Source: Arthrobacter sp.
GTDB taxonomy: Bacteria > Actinomycetota > Actinomycetes > Actinomycetales > Micrococcaceae
NCBI RefSeq assembly: GCF_031179985.1
Contig: NZ_JAPSHJ010000033.1
Coordinates: 1 to 41,894, forward strand
Length of the DNA stretch: 41,894 nt
Direction of reading: 5' to 3'
Within the stretch, counting starts at the first letter, position 1. Each line of letters starts with the position of its first letter. Both the position numbers and the translations under genes were made by a program. Below are positions 16,585-24,493 of the stretch, piece after piece. Below the pieces are notes generated by a model. That model did not search any database. It was not told the DNA's origin and worked only from the letters and a program-made list of their open reading frames with translations.

Positions 16585-16650
16585 TTGACGCTCCTCGGCC
16601 GTTCCGCATATCCTGAACGAACGGTCGGTAATTATTTACTGACGTTCGGA
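16585..16650 (+). promoter_or_regulatory. paaA promoter with PaaR-type operator
   Basis: A TTGACG -35 box (16585-16590) and a TATCCT -10 box (16609-16614) lie 18 bp apart. The minus-strand match to the paaI operator (TTACCGA-nn-GTTC-n-TT, 15 of 22 positions) occupies 16610-16631, from the -10 box into the start region. A second partial half-site, ACTGACGTTCGGA, lies at 16638-16650. The paaA ribosome site AGGAG follows. Confidence 0.7.
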
Positions 16651-16667
16651 ATGCATAGGAGCAACCA

Positions 16668-17660
16668 ATGGCATCGCAGATTCTGCAGTCACAGCAGGAC
16701 GAGGCCGCCCTCGAGGCTGAAGGCCAGGCATACTTTGACCGCATCATTTCAGAGGACTCCCGGATCGAACCCAGGGATTGGATGCCGGCGGGCTACCGTA
16801 AGACTCTGCTGCGCCAGATATCCCAGCACGCCCACTCGGAGATTATCGGGATGCAGCCTGAGGCCAACTGGATCTCCCGGGCTCCCAGCCTCAAGCGCAA
16901 GGCCATCCTCATGGCCAAGGTCCAGGACGAGGCAGGCCACGGGCTCTACCTGTACTCAGCTGCCGAGACCCTGGGCCAATCGCGCGACCAGATGATGGAT
17001 GACCTCATCGCAGGCAAAGCCCGTTACTCCTCCATCTTCAACTACCCGGCTTTGACCTGGGCGGACATGGGCGCCATCGGCTGGCTGGTGGACGGCGCGG
17101 CCATCTGCAACCAGGTGCCCCTGTGCCGGGCATCCTATGGACCGTACGGACGCGCGATGGTCCGCATCTGCAAGGAAGAGTCCTTCCACCAGCGCCAGGG
17201 CTTTGAGATCCTTCTGGAACTTGCGAATGGAACGCCTGAGCAGAAGCAGATGGCCCAGGACGCAGTGAACCGTTGGTACGCGCCGTCGCTCATGATGTTC
17301 GGCCCTCCCGACGACGATTCCCCCAACTCCAAGCAATCCATGGCCTGGAACATCAAGCGCTTCAGCAACGACGAGCTGCGCAGCCGGTTCGTCGGAATGA
17401 TGGTGGAGCAGGTCAGGATCCTCGGGCTCACCCTGCCGGACAGTGAGGTTCGTTTCAACGAGGAAACGAGGAAATGGGAACACGGACCCCTGGACTGGGA
17501 CGAGTTCAAGGAAGTACTCGACGGCCGCGGCCCCTGCAACGCGCAGCGCCTTGAGCGTCGCCGCAAGGCCCACGACAACGGCGCATGGGTGCGCGAAGCA
17601 GCAGCCGCCTACGCCGAAAAGCAGAGTCGCAAGCAGGCAGAAAAGGAACTCGCAGCATGA
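16668..17660 (+). CDS. paaA: 1,2-phenylacetyl-CoA epoxidase catalytic subunit PaaA
   Basis: The catalytic diiron subunit of the PaaABCE multicomponent monooxygenase, which epoxidises the aromatic ring of phenylacetyl-CoA with O2 and NADPH. The 330-aa protein has the ferritin-like carboxylate motifs DEAGHG (residues about 87-92) and [10 protein letters not shown] (about 169-178) that bind the two irons. The ATG at 16668 is preceded by AGGAG at normal spacing. It starts the paaABCDE operon and overlaps paaB by 4 nt (ATGA). Confidence 0.97.
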   Translation: MASQILQSQQDEAALEAEGQAYFDRIISEDSRIEPRDWMPAGYRKTLLRQISQHAHSEIIGMQPEANWISRAPSLKRKAILMAKVQDEAGHGLYLYSAAETLGQSRDQMMDDLIAGKARYSSIFNYPALTWADMGAIGWLVDGAAICNQVPLCRASYGPYGRAMVRICKEESFHQRQGFEILLELANGTPEQKQMAQDAVNRWYAPSLMMFGPPDDDSPNSKQSMAWNIKRFSNDELRSRFVGMMVEQVRILGLTLPDSEVRFNEETRKWEHGPLDWDEFKEVLDGRGPCNAQRLERRRKAHDNGAWVREAAAAYAEKQSRKQAEKELAA

Positions 17661-18127
17661 AACCACCACACGGAAATCCGGAGATGCCAGCGAGCGCTGG
17701 CGGCGGGTCGGACTCGTCGTCGGCCCCAACCGAGACCACAACCCAGGCCCCAACCGACGCTCCAACAAACAGCACTGCAACAGCCCCCGGCACCACATCA
17801 CCGGAGGCCACACCCCAGAGTCAGGCCCAGACGGGCCAAGGCCACCGCAGCGCCTGGCCTCTGTGGGAAGTCTTTGTACGCTCAAGCCGCGGCCTGTCGC
17901 ACGTTCACGCCGGGTCCCTGCACGCGCCGGATGCCGCCATGGCCCTGCGCAACGCCCGGGATCTCTACACCCGCCGGAACGAGGGCGTCTCCATCTGGGT
18001 GGTCCCGGCCGACGCCATTGCCTCGAGTGACCCTGATGCCAAGGGCGCGTTCTTCGAGTCACCCCAGGGCAAGGATTACCGCCACGCCACGTATTACACC
18101 AAGAGCGAGGGCGTGAAGCACCTGTGA
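17657..18127 (+). CDS. paaB: Phenylacetyl-CoA epoxidase subunit PaaB with a long N-terminal extension
   Basis: The small subunit that bridges the PaaAC dimers in the epoxidase. The conserved PaaB domain starts around residue 66 ([20 protein letters not shown]) and runs to the end ([17 protein letters not shown]). The first ~64 residues are Ser/Thr/Ala/Pro/Gln-rich and look disordered; typical PaaB proteins are about 95 residues. The ATG at 17657 overlaps the paaA stop (ATGA), which makes it a real start; no better internal start is seen near residue 60. The gene overlaps paaC by 4 nt. Confidence 0.93.
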   Translation: MKPPHGNPEMPASAGGGSDSSSAPTETTTQAPTDAPTNSTATAPGTTSPEATPQSQAQTGQGHRSAWPLWEVFVRSSRGLSHVHAGSLHAPDAAMALRNARDLYTRRNEGVSIWVVPADAIASSDPDAKGAFFESPQGKDYRHATYYTKSEGVKHL

Positions 18128-19014
18128 TCCCCACCGACTCCCACGACTCGCAAGCTCGCAGCGGGGCCCTCGTCGGCGTGGGTCCAGAGTCAGCCACCCG
18201 CATCACTCCCGGTAATGCGCTGCGCCCCGAGGACATTGCGCTTGAGGTCAGCACCGGGCTGGTCAAGCCCGCCGAAGACGCGGCCGAATATGCCCTCCGG
18301 CTGGGTGATGACGCGCTGATCCTCGCCCAGCGACTGGGCCACTGGATCTCCCGGGCTCCTGAGTTGGAAGAGGACGTGGCCCTGGGAAACATCGCCCTCG
18401 ACCAGCTGGGCCATGCCCGTTCCTTCCTCAGCTACGCCGGGGGAGCGTGGGGCAAGAGCGAGGACGATCTCGCCTACTTCCGGCGCGAGCCCGAGTTCCG
18501 CTCCGCCCACCTCGTTGAGCAGCCCAACGGGGACTTCGCGGTCACCATTGCCCGCCAGTTCGTGGTGAGCTACTACCAGTTCGAGCTCTACCGCCGGCTC
18601 ACCGAATCCAAGGACTCCACTCTTTCCGCTATCGCCGCCAAGGCCGTGAAGGAAGTGGACTACCACCGGGATCACAGCGCCCAATGGGTACTTCGCCTGG
18701 CCCTCGGGACCGAGGAATCCCGCCGTCGGATCCAGCACGCCTTCAAGCTCATCTGGCCCTACGTTGATGAGCTCTTCCTCGACGATGAGCTGACCACGCG
18801 CCTGGCTGAAGCCGGTGTCGCCGTCGAACCTTCCAGCCTGCGCGGCGACTTTGACCGCCTGACAGGCGAGGTGCTCGCCGAAGCCGAGCTGGAGGTTCCG
18901 CAGGTTCCGGCAGCACCGGGCGGCGGACGGCGGGGACGGCACTCTGAACACCTGGGCTACATCCTTGCTGAGATGCAGGTTCTGGCCCGCGAACATCCGG
19001 GAGCTAAGTGGTGA
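18124..19014 (+). CDS. paaC: Phenylacetyl-CoA epoxidase structural subunit PaaC
   Basis: The ferritin-like partner of PaaA, without full metal-binding capacity, needed for the complex. The 296-aa protein shows DALILAQRLGHWISRAPELEEDVALGNIALDQLGHARSF-type helices (cut here as separate motifs RLGHWISRAP and DQLGHARSFLSYAG), typical of PaaC. The GTG at 18124 overlaps the paaB stop (GTGA). The first ~45 residues before DALIL are longer than in E. coli PaaC. The translational overlap with paaD is at the other end. Confidence 0.95.
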   Translation: MIPTDSHDSQARSGALVGVGPESATRITPGNALRPEDIALEVSTGLVKPAEDAAEYALRLGDDALILAQRLGHWISRAPELEEDVALGNIALDQLGHARSFLSYAGGAWGKSEDDLAYFRREPEFRSAHLVEQPNGDFAVTIARQFVVSYYQFELYRRLTESKDSTLSAIAAKAVKEVDYHRDHSAQWVLRLALGTEESRRRIQHAFKLIWPYVDELFLDDELTTRLAEAGVAVEPSSLRGDFDRLTGEVLAEAELEVPQVPAAPGGGRRGRHSEHLGYILAEMQVLAREHPGAKW

Positions 19015-19577
19015 CCGCCGTGACCATAACCCGGGAACAGACGCAGCCTCAGGAAAAGCAGCAGACCCGGCAGCGCGCGTGGAGCATCGCCGCGACTGTC
19101 TGCGACCCCGAGATCCCGGTGCTCACCATCGAGGACCTGGGCATCCTGCGGAACGTCGAGATCCTAAAGGAAAGGGAGCCCGACGGCGGCACTCACCAGA
19201 CGGTCCGGGTCACCATCACGCCAACTTACTCGGGCTGCCCGGCCATGGACGCCATCCGGGACGACCTCAAGACCGCGTTCGCCAAAGAAGGCTACGCCGA
19301 CGTCGAAGTGGACCTGGTGCTCTCACCGGCCTGGACCACTGACTGGATGAGCGAGGCCGGTAAGGCGAAGCTGCGGGAGTACGGCATCGCGCCACCGAGC
19401 GGGCGGGCCGCGGCTCTGCGGCATGCAGGCCCGGTACGGCTGACCCTCGCCGTCAAGTGCCCGCAGTGTTCCTCCCTGAACACCAAGGAACTCACCCGCT
19501 TCGGCTCCACATCCTGCAAGGCCCTGTATGTCTGCCAGGACTGCAGGGAACCGTTCGACTACTTCAAAGTTTTGTAA
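19011..19577 (+). CDS. paaD: PaaD, iron-sulfur maturation-type protein of the epoxidase operon
   Basis: A 188-aa PaaD. Residues about 20-110 form a MIP18/DUF59-type domain (VCDPEIPVLTIEDLGILRNV, TYSGCPAMD). The C-terminus carries two Cys pairs, CPQC and CQDC, expected to bind a metal. It is thought to help assemble the Fe-S/diiron parts of the epoxidase. Two tandem GTGs (19008 and 19011) compete; the second gives better spacing to GGGAG and the same GTGA overlap with the paaC stop as at the paaB-paaC junction. Confidence 0.93.
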   Translation: MTAVTITREQTQPQEKQQTRQRAWSIAATVCDPEIPVLTIEDLGILRNVEILKEREPDGGTHQTVRVTITPTYSGCPAMDAIRDDLKTAFAKEGYADVEVDLVLSPAWTTDWMSEAGKAKLREYGIAPPSGRAAALRHAGPVRLTLAVKCPQCSSLNTKELTRFGSTSCKALYVCQDCREPFDYFKVL

Positions 19578-19591
19578 GGAACAGGTGTCCC

Positions 19592-20830
19592 ATGACTGTT
19601 GTCCGCCAGACTGCCGCTGAGTCGGCCGCAGCCACCGGCCGCCGTCGTGCGTCCTTCCACACCCTCACCGTGACGGAAGTCCGCCGGTTGACGGAGGACG
19701 CGATCGAGGTGACGTTCGGGGTGCCGCCGGAGCTGGCCGGGCAGTTCGACTACCTCCCAGGCCAGTACGTGGCCCTGCGCACCACCTTGCCGGATGAGAA
19801 GGGCGAGCCGCACGAGGTCCGCCGCAGCTACTCCATCTGCGCCGAGCCGCGGACCTTCGAGGACGGCAGCAGCGAGATCCGGGTGGCCATCAAGAAGGAC
19901 CTCGGCGGGCTGTTCTCCACGTGGGCCAATGCCGAGCTCAAGCCGGGGGACACGCTGGACGTCATGAGCCCCATGGGTGCGTTCGTCTCCCGGCACGGCA
20001 AGGATGGGAAGGCCGTGGAGCAGAAGCTGATGAACTCCATGAACAACCCGCTGGAGATGGCCGGCGAGCGGGACGGGCAGCCCGGCAACTTTGTGGCCAT
20101 CGCGGCCGGTTCCGGCATCACCCCCGTGATCGCCATAGCCCGCACCCTGCTGGCTGCCCATCCGGATACCCGCTTTGACCTGATCTATGCCAACAAGGCG
20201 GCCATGGACGTGATGTTCCTGGAGGAGCTCGCGGACCTGAAGGACAAGTACCCTTCCCGGCTGGCGCTTCACCATGTGCTGTCCCGGGAGCAACGGATCG
20301 CGCCCCTGATGACCGGCAGGATCGACGCCGAGAAGCTTCAGGCGCTGCTGGGCACCGCCATCCATGCCGACGACGTCGACGAATGGTTCCTGTGCGGGCC
20401 GTTCGAACTGGTGCAGCTGTGCCGGGACACCCTTGCCGAGCGCGGAGTGAAGCCTGAGCAGATCCGCTTCGAACTGTTCTCCTCGGGCAAACCGGACCGC
20501 CCTGAAGGCAATGCAGGCCGTCCCGTGGTGGCGGACGAGTCCAAGGAAACGTACAAGATCACGTTCAAGCTGGACGGTCTGCAGGGCGAGGTGGCCAGCC
20601 CTACCCACGCCCGCGAATCCGTCCTCAATGCGGCTCTGCGCGTCCGGCCAGACGTCCCGTTCGCGTGCGCCGGGGGAGTCTGCGGCACCTGCCGCGCCAA
20701 ACTGGTCAGCGGCAGCGTGAATATGGACGAAAACTACGCTTTGGAGCAGGATGAGCTGGACAGGGGCTACGTCCTGACCTGCCAGTCGCATCCCACGACG
20801 CCGGAAGTCACTGTGGACTTCGACGTTTAG
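19592..20830 (+). CDS. paaE: Phenylacetyl-CoA epoxidase reductase PaaE
   Basis: The NADPH-FAD-[2Fe-2S] reductase that feeds electrons to PaaA. The 412-aa protein has an N-terminal FAD domain (RRSYSICAEP), an NADP domain (AAGSGITPVIAIARTLL) and a C-terminal plant-type ferredoxin domain with CAGGVCGTC and a distal Cys in VLTCQSHP. It is somewhat longer than E. coli PaaE (356), with an N-terminal extension and a ~25-residue insert after the FAD domain (around HGKDGKAVEQKLMNSMNN). The ATG at 19592 follows GGAACAGGTGTCCC. It is spaced 14 bp from paaD. Confidence 0.95.
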   Translation: MTVVRQTAAESAAATGRRRASFHTLTVTEVRRLTEDAIEVTFGVPPELAGQFDYLPGQYVALRTTLPDEKGEPHEVRRSYSICAEPRTFEDGSSEIRVAIKKDLGGLFSTWANAELKPGDTLDVMSPMGAFVSRHGKDGKAVEQKLMNSMNNPLEMAGERDGQPGNFVAIAAGSGITPVIAIARTLLAAHPDTRFDLIYANKAAMDVMFLEELADLKDKYPSRLALHHVLSREQRIAPLMTGRIDAEKLQALLGTAIHADDVDEWFLCGPFELVQLCRDTLAERGVKPEQIRFELFSSGKPDRPEGNAGRPVVADESKETYKITFKLDGLQGEVASPTHARESVLNAALRVRPDVPFACAGGVCGTCRAKLVSGSVNMDENYALEQDELDRGYVLTCQSHPTTPEVTVDFDV

Positions 20831-20896
20831 CTCCGCCGCTGGGCCCGTCAGCCGAGCCCGCCCCTTCAACCGTCCGGTGAACCCTCAAGGAGCCCC

Positions 20897-21685
20897 ATGA
20901 TTTCCCTGTCCACAGCCGACGGCGTTGCCGAGATAGTGCTTAACGCCCCGCACAAGCTGAACTCGCTGGATGAGCAGGCGCTCCGGGATCTGGCCGAAGC
21001 GTACGACGACGCCGCTGCCGCCGCCTCCAGCGGGGATGTGCGGGCGCTGCTGCTGAGGGGTGAGGGACGCGCCTTTTGCGCGGGACGGGATATTTCCGGC
21101 GTGACGCCAGAGACGGACGACGCCGCCGCTTACCTGGGCGGACTGGTGCAGCCGCTGCTGCAGAAGATGAGCGCGTTCCCGGCCCCGACGTTTGCGGCCG
21201 CCCAGGGCGCCTGCCTGGGCGTCGGGCTGGGCCTGCTGCTTGCTACCGACGTGGTTTACGTGGCCGAGGACGCCAAATTCGGCTCCCCGTTCGCGAAGCT
21301 TGGCGCCACCCTGGATTCAGGTGGGCACTGGTACTTCACGGAACGGCTGGGAATGCACCGGACGCTGGACCTCATTTACACAGCTGAACTGATGAGCGGA
21401 GCCGAGGCTGTGGCCCAAGGAATGTTCAGCCGTGCCATGCCCAAGGGTGAATTGCTGGAGAAAACTCGCCGGATAGTCGCCGGCGTAGCCTCTGGGGCCA
21501 CGGGAGCCTTCAATGTGAGCAAGGAATTGGTGGCCCATATCCGTGACGAGAGGCTGGGACTCTGGGAAGCCATGGAAGAAGAAAATGCCGAGCAGGCCCG
21601 CTTGTGCAAGACGGCTGACTATGCCGAGGGATTCCGGGCTTTCCAGGAAAAGCGGGTTCCGAACTTTAAGGGAACTGGTGTGTAA
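20897..21685 (+). CDS. paaG: Enoyl-CoA hydratase/isomerase, PaaG-like
   Basis: A 262-aa crotonase-fold protein in the paa operon. It carries the oxyanion-hole segment RAFCAGRDISG and, in the second loop, KLGATLDSGGHW. The Asp in LDSGG matches the catalytic Asp of PaaG, the ring-1,2-epoxyphenylacetyl-CoA isomerase that forms the oxepin. A hydratase (PaaF) would usually carry Glu pairs instead. So PaaG is favoured, but related 2,3-dehydroadipyl-CoA hydratases cannot be excluded. It starts at ATG 20897 after AAGGAG. It is 66 bp after paaE. Confidence 0.82.
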   Translation: MISLSTADGVAEIVLNAPHKLNSLDEQALRDLAEAYDDAAAAASSGDVRALLLRGEGRAFCAGRDISGVTPETDDAAAYLGGLVQPLLQKMSAFPAPTFAAAQGACLGVGLGLLLATDVVYVAEDAKFGSPFAKLGATLDSGGHWYFTERLGMHRTLDLIYTAELMSGAEAVAQGMFSRAMPKGELLEKTRRIVAGVASGATGAFNVSKELVAHIRDERLGLWEAMEEENAEQARLCKTADYAEGFRAFQEKRVPNFKGTGV

Positions 21686-21739
21686 GGCAGGCTGAATACG
21701 GGCCTGGAACGGATTAGGAAAATGATTGTGAAAATAGGC

Positions 21740-21853
21740 GAGACCTTTTGGGGACCCGCCACATTAACCAGTTGTAGGACCCGCGGGGCGCTCCCATTGG
21801 GGGATGAAGGAAGAACGGCCTTCATATAGTGGTTGAGCGCCCCAGGGTTCTTC
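21740..21853 (+). ncRNA. Candidate structured RNA element, copy 1
   Basis: It begins GAGACCTT, contains CCGCCACATTA, then forms a long stem. GGGGCGCTC (21785-21793) pairs with GAGCGCCCC (21835-21843), extended below by GGACCC with GGGTTC. An inner hairpin pairs TGAAGG (21805-21810) with CCTTCA (21819-21824) around the loop AAGAACGG. Copy 2, 168 bp downstream, shares the layout with compensatory changes. The strand is assigned from the plus-strand terminator after copy 2. I know of no matching family. It could be a tandem leader of galU or a small RNA. Confidence 0.6.
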
Positions 21854-21907
21854 TGTATCCCGCCCCTAGAAGTGGAAAGTGCACTTTGTAGTTTCAGGAC
21901 TGATCTT

Positions 21908-22019
21908 GAGACCTTCAGTCCTCCCGCCACATTAGTTACTTGAAGGGCCTGGGGAGCTCCCGTTGGAAGAAGGAAGAACGGCCTCCGTCCCGCTGGTCGA
22001 GCTCCCCTGGGCCCTTCCC
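21908..22019 (+). ncRNA. Candidate structured RNA element, copy 2
   Basis: It begins GAGACCTT and contains CCGCCACATTA at the same offset as copy 1. The stem pairs GGGGAGCTC (21951-21959) with GAGCTCCCC (21999-22007), extended by GAAGGGCC (21942-21949) with GG-CCCTTC (22009-22017) and one bulged G. The C-G pair of copy 1 is an A-T pair here and an A-T pair in the lower stem is G-C here. AGGAAGAACGGCCT is kept unchanged inside the stem. An intrinsic terminator follows at 22024-22048. Confidence 0.6.
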
Positions 22020-22023
22020 AAGT

Positions 22024-22048
22024 AGTACCTGTCTTGGTACTCGTTTTT
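22024..22048 (+). terminator. Intrinsic terminator upstream of galU
   Basis: AGTACC pairs with GGTACT around a TGTCTT loop, followed by CG and five T residues (22044-22048). It sits 46 bp before the galU start and 5 bp after copy 2 of the structured element. The short stem may make it a conditional terminator; transcript data are not available. Confidence 0.6.
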
Positions 22049-22094
22049 CCCATCGCTGATTTCGCTTTTTCAAGCCGGATTGTAAGGTTCAAAG

Positions 22095-22979
22095 ATGAGT
22101 ATGGGGAAAGTTCGTAAAGCAGTTATTCCGGCGGCAGGGCTGGGAACCCGGTTCTTGCCAGCCACCAAGGCCATGCCGAAGGAAATGCTGCCGGTGGTTG
22201 ATATGCCGGCAATCCAGTATGTGGTGGAGGAAGCCGTCAAGGCCGGACTCACGGACCTGCTCATGATCACCGGGCGCAACAAGCGTTCCCTGGAGGATCA
22301 CTTCGACAGGACTCCCGCCTTGGAGCGTGCCCTCGAGGAGAAGGGCGACAGGACACGTCTGGAGGCCGTACAGCACTCGTCTGAGCTTGGGCCCATCCAC
22401 TATGTCCGCCAGGGCGAAGCCAAGGGCCTGGGTCACGCTGTTCTTTGCGCCCGCCAGCACGTGGGTGACGAGCCCTTTGCCGTCCTGCTCGGGGATGACC
22501 TCATTGACGAGCACGATGAGCTGCTCACCACCATGATCGAGGTTCAGGCCAAGACAGGCGGTTCGGTCATTGCCTTGATCGAGGTGGACCCCTCGCAGAT
22601 CAGCGCCTACGGTTGCGCGGATATCTCAGTGGTGGAGGGCGAAGACTACGTTCAGGTAAACAGCCTCGTTGAGAAACCGTCAGTAGATGAGGCTCCTTCC
22701 AACCTCGCTGTCATTGGCCGTTACGTGCTTCATCCCTCCGTTTTCGGCGTTCTGGAGAAGACCGGGCCCGGGCGCGGGGGCGAGATCCAGTTGACCGACG
22801 CTTTGCAGTCGCTCGCAGTGAACGGCGACGGCGGTGGCGTGTACGGCGTCGTGTTCAAGGGCCGGCGCTTCGATACGGGGGACAAGCTGAGTTACCTGAA
22901 GGCAGTGATCACGCTGGCAGCGGAGCGCGTGGAGTTCGGCGAAGAGCTCCGGGCATGGATGAAGGCCTTTGTGAACTGA
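22095..22979 (+). CDS. galU: UTP-glucose-1-phosphate uridylyltransferase GalU
   Basis: Makes UDP-glucose from glucose-1-phosphate and UTP, a precursor for glycans. The 294-aa protein (GalU usually 290-310) has the nucleotide-binding signature AAGLGTRFLPATKAMPKEMLP at the start and LGDDLIDEHDEL and VVEGEDYVQVNSLVEKP later. The start is the ATG at 22095; ATG 22101 is also possible. It opens the right-hand glycan locus. Its upstream DNA holds the tandem structured element and a terminator, so its expression may depend on read-through or on a promoter within 22049-22094. Confidence 0.96.
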   Translation: MSMGKVRKAVIPAAGLGTRFLPATKAMPKEMLPVVDMPAIQYVVEEAVKAGLTDLLMITGRNKRSLEDHFDRTPALERALEEKGDRTRLEAVQHSSELGPIHYVRQGEAKGLGHAVLCARQHVGDEPFAVLLGDDLIDEHDELLTTMIEVQAKTGGSVIALIEVDPSQISAYGCADISVVEGEDYVQVNSLVEKPSVDEAPSNLAVIGRYVLHPSVFGVLEKTGPGRGGEIQLTDALQSLAVNGDGGGVYGVVFKGRRFDTGDKLSYLKAVITLAAERVEFGEELRAWMKAFVN

Positions 22980-23008
22980 CCTCCTTGTTCTTAGAGTTTT
23001 AGGCAGGT

Positions 23009-23443
23009 TCAGTGCGCCGCTTGGTCGCGTTGGGCCTGCCGCCTTCTAAGCCACCAGGCCATGGCATAGACGAGAAAGATCCCTATCACTGTTCCTGTGG
23101 CGTTAGTGACGAGATCCCGAGGGCTTGGGTCACGACGGCTGAGGAACAGGAACTGCCCCAGCTCCATCGACGCGGACACCATCACTCCGATTGCGACGTT
23201 CTGGAACCAGGTGTTTCGCCGGAAAGTGGCCACGCACAGGGCGCCCACAGGAATAAAGAGGAGCACGTTGGCTCCTGCCTCCAGCAGCTTGTAGCCAAAC
23301 CAGCGGGGTGCGCCTTGCTGGTGCGCCCAGTCGAAAAAGGCCTCCAATGCCTCCCAGGCAGGTTCATCAACAGGTGTGGGCCAGTATCCAATGATTGCCA
23401 GTGCTGCGAAATAAGCGACGAGTACCCAGCCCCAGGGATTCAC
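23009..23443 (-). CDS. VanZ-family membrane protein
   Basis: A ~144-aa membrane protein with four likely helices: VLVAYFAALAIIGYWPTPVD, ANVLLFIPVGALCVA, VAIGVMVSASMELGQFLFL and GTVIGIFLVYAMAWWL, followed by a basic tail. The DLVTNATGTVIG segment (D..TN..G...G) is typical of VanZ-like proteins. The start is uncertain. GTG 23443 begins at the conserved NPWGW region but has no well-spaced ribosome site; an in-frame GTG at 23551 would add a hydrophilic, Gly/Cys-rich stretch that is unlike the family. The function is unknown beyond possible resistance to glycopeptides in distant relatives. Confidence 0.8.
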   Translation of the reverse strand: MNPWGWVLVAYFAALAIIGYWPTPVDEPAWEALEAFFDWAHQQGAPRWFGYKLLEAGANVLLFIPVGALCVATFRRNTWFQNVAIGVMVSASMELGQFLFLSRRDPSPRDLVTNATGTVIGIFLVYAMAWWLRRRQAQRDQAAH

Positions 23444-23667
23444 CCTCCGAGCTGGGTACTTTCCAGCGGTCAGGTTGTCCTCGCCAAGGCAATTGCCGCT
23501 GTTCCTACAGCGCCCAGGGCCAACACCGCCAGCCAAATGTAGGGATGCCACGTCCGTGGCGGCAGAGTGATGGTTCTGCCCGGTCTTACATTGGTGTTCC
23601 GCCAGTGTCGCCCCATAGGCAAATGACTATCACGGGGTGGCACTTGGTGAATACGGGTAGTCAGACG

Positions 23668-23707
23668 AAAAAAGCGGGTGGTTCTCCGGTTTCCCCGAGA
23701 ACCACCC
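23668..23707 (-). terminator. Strong intrinsic terminator of the surface-protein gene
   Basis: On the minus strand GGGTGGTTCTC pairs with GAGAACCACCC (11-bp perfect stem, 23676-23686 with 23697-23707; 10-nt loop), followed by GC and a run of six T residues (23668-23673 read in complement). It ends transcripts coming from 24328-23735. Confidence 0.92.
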
Positions 23708-23734
23708 ACCTTGTGATTCGTGTTTTTGATGTAC

Positions 23735-24328
23735 TTATTGCGACCAGGCTACGGTCTCAGCCTTAGCGCGGCGGCGAGTGACAACAACGGCTCCAGCGCC
23801 GAGGCCGAGGGCACCAATTCCCGCTGCTCCCCACAGGAGGAGGCTGGCGTCAGTACCCGTGTTGGCCAGAGGTGCGCCACCGGTGCCTGCGAGAGGAGCG
23901 GCCTCTCCCACAACTGTCACGTAAACCGGACCAACGGTGATGCCTGAATTATTGCCGGTAGCGGTGAGGGCATAGGTACCTGGTGTGTCGATGCTGAGGG
24001 TGATGCTGAACCTGCCCTGTGCATCAGCAACTGTACTGAACGTCTGCGTTGCCATCGGCAGCTTGATCTTACCTGAGACGGTCTGGCTGCCACCGGCAAT
24101 GCTTGCGCCAGTAGCTGCAGGCCGGGCGCCGGGAGTAACAGAAATGGTGAGCGGTTCGTTGGCGTGCATGCCCTGGCCGCGGAAGACGAAGTCCTCGCCG
24201 GGGCCGACTGTGCCGTCAGATACGGCAGCCTGAGGCGGAAGCGGCGGGTAGTTTGCGGCAACAGACGGAGCTGCGCCGACGAGCGCAATTAATCCTGCGA
24301 GTGCGATTGCTGAAAATGCTTTTTTCAT
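23735..24328 (-). CDS. Sortase-type cell-wall-anchored surface protein (LANTG variant)
   Basis: A 197-aa exported protein. Its signal peptide, MKKAFSAIALAGLIALVGAAP, ends near residue 25. The middle part is beta-rich and Ser/Thr/Gly/Ala-rich. The C-terminus is LANTG, then a hydrophobic helix LLLWGAAGIGALGLGAGAVVV and the positively charged tail TRRRAKA, the classic sorting signal in a variant LPXTG form. The ATG at 24328 follows GGGGGG. The gene ends at a strong terminator, and its place beside the glycan locus may be meaningful. Confidence 0.87.
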   Translation of the reverse strand: MKKAFSAIALAGLIALVGAAPSVAANYPPLPPQAAVSDGTVGPGEDFVFRGQGMHANEPLTISVTPGARPAATGASIAGGSQTVSGKIKLPMATQTFSTVADAQGRFSITLSIDTPGTYALTATGNNSGITVGPVYVTVVGEAAPLAGTGGAPLANTGTDASLLLWGAAGIGALGLGAGAVVVTRRRAKAETVAWSQ

Positions 24329-24493
24329 GAGCGTCCCCCCGGAGGCATGATGTATAACTATATTCACCCGATATTGAGGAGATTCCTCTCCGCTGTGAGA
24401 CCAACTGCGGAACTATCGAATATGTATCCCAAAGTTGACCGTACCACTTCGGCTTGATGATCCGCAAAGGTTAATCCTGACGATTACTTGAGC

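Noticed and set aside
16956..18392. A 478-codon minus-strand frame antisense to paaA and paaB
   Set aside because: A shadow of GC-rich codon bias in the paa genes: Arg/Ser/Pro-rich, no recognisable domain, no ribosome site.
19559..20869. A 436-codon minus-strand frame antisense to paaE
   Set aside because: The full paaE motif set on the plus strand explains the DNA. The antisense product is low-complexity His/Gly/Val-rich.
21619..22092. A 157-codon minus-strand frame with two similar peptides (LQLVNVAGPQKVS and LQVTNVAGGLKVS)
   Set aside because: It overlaps the paaG-like gene end, has no ribosome site, and the best-conserved nucleotide block between the two copies is read in different frames. 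The similarity is better explained by repeated structured RNA elements.
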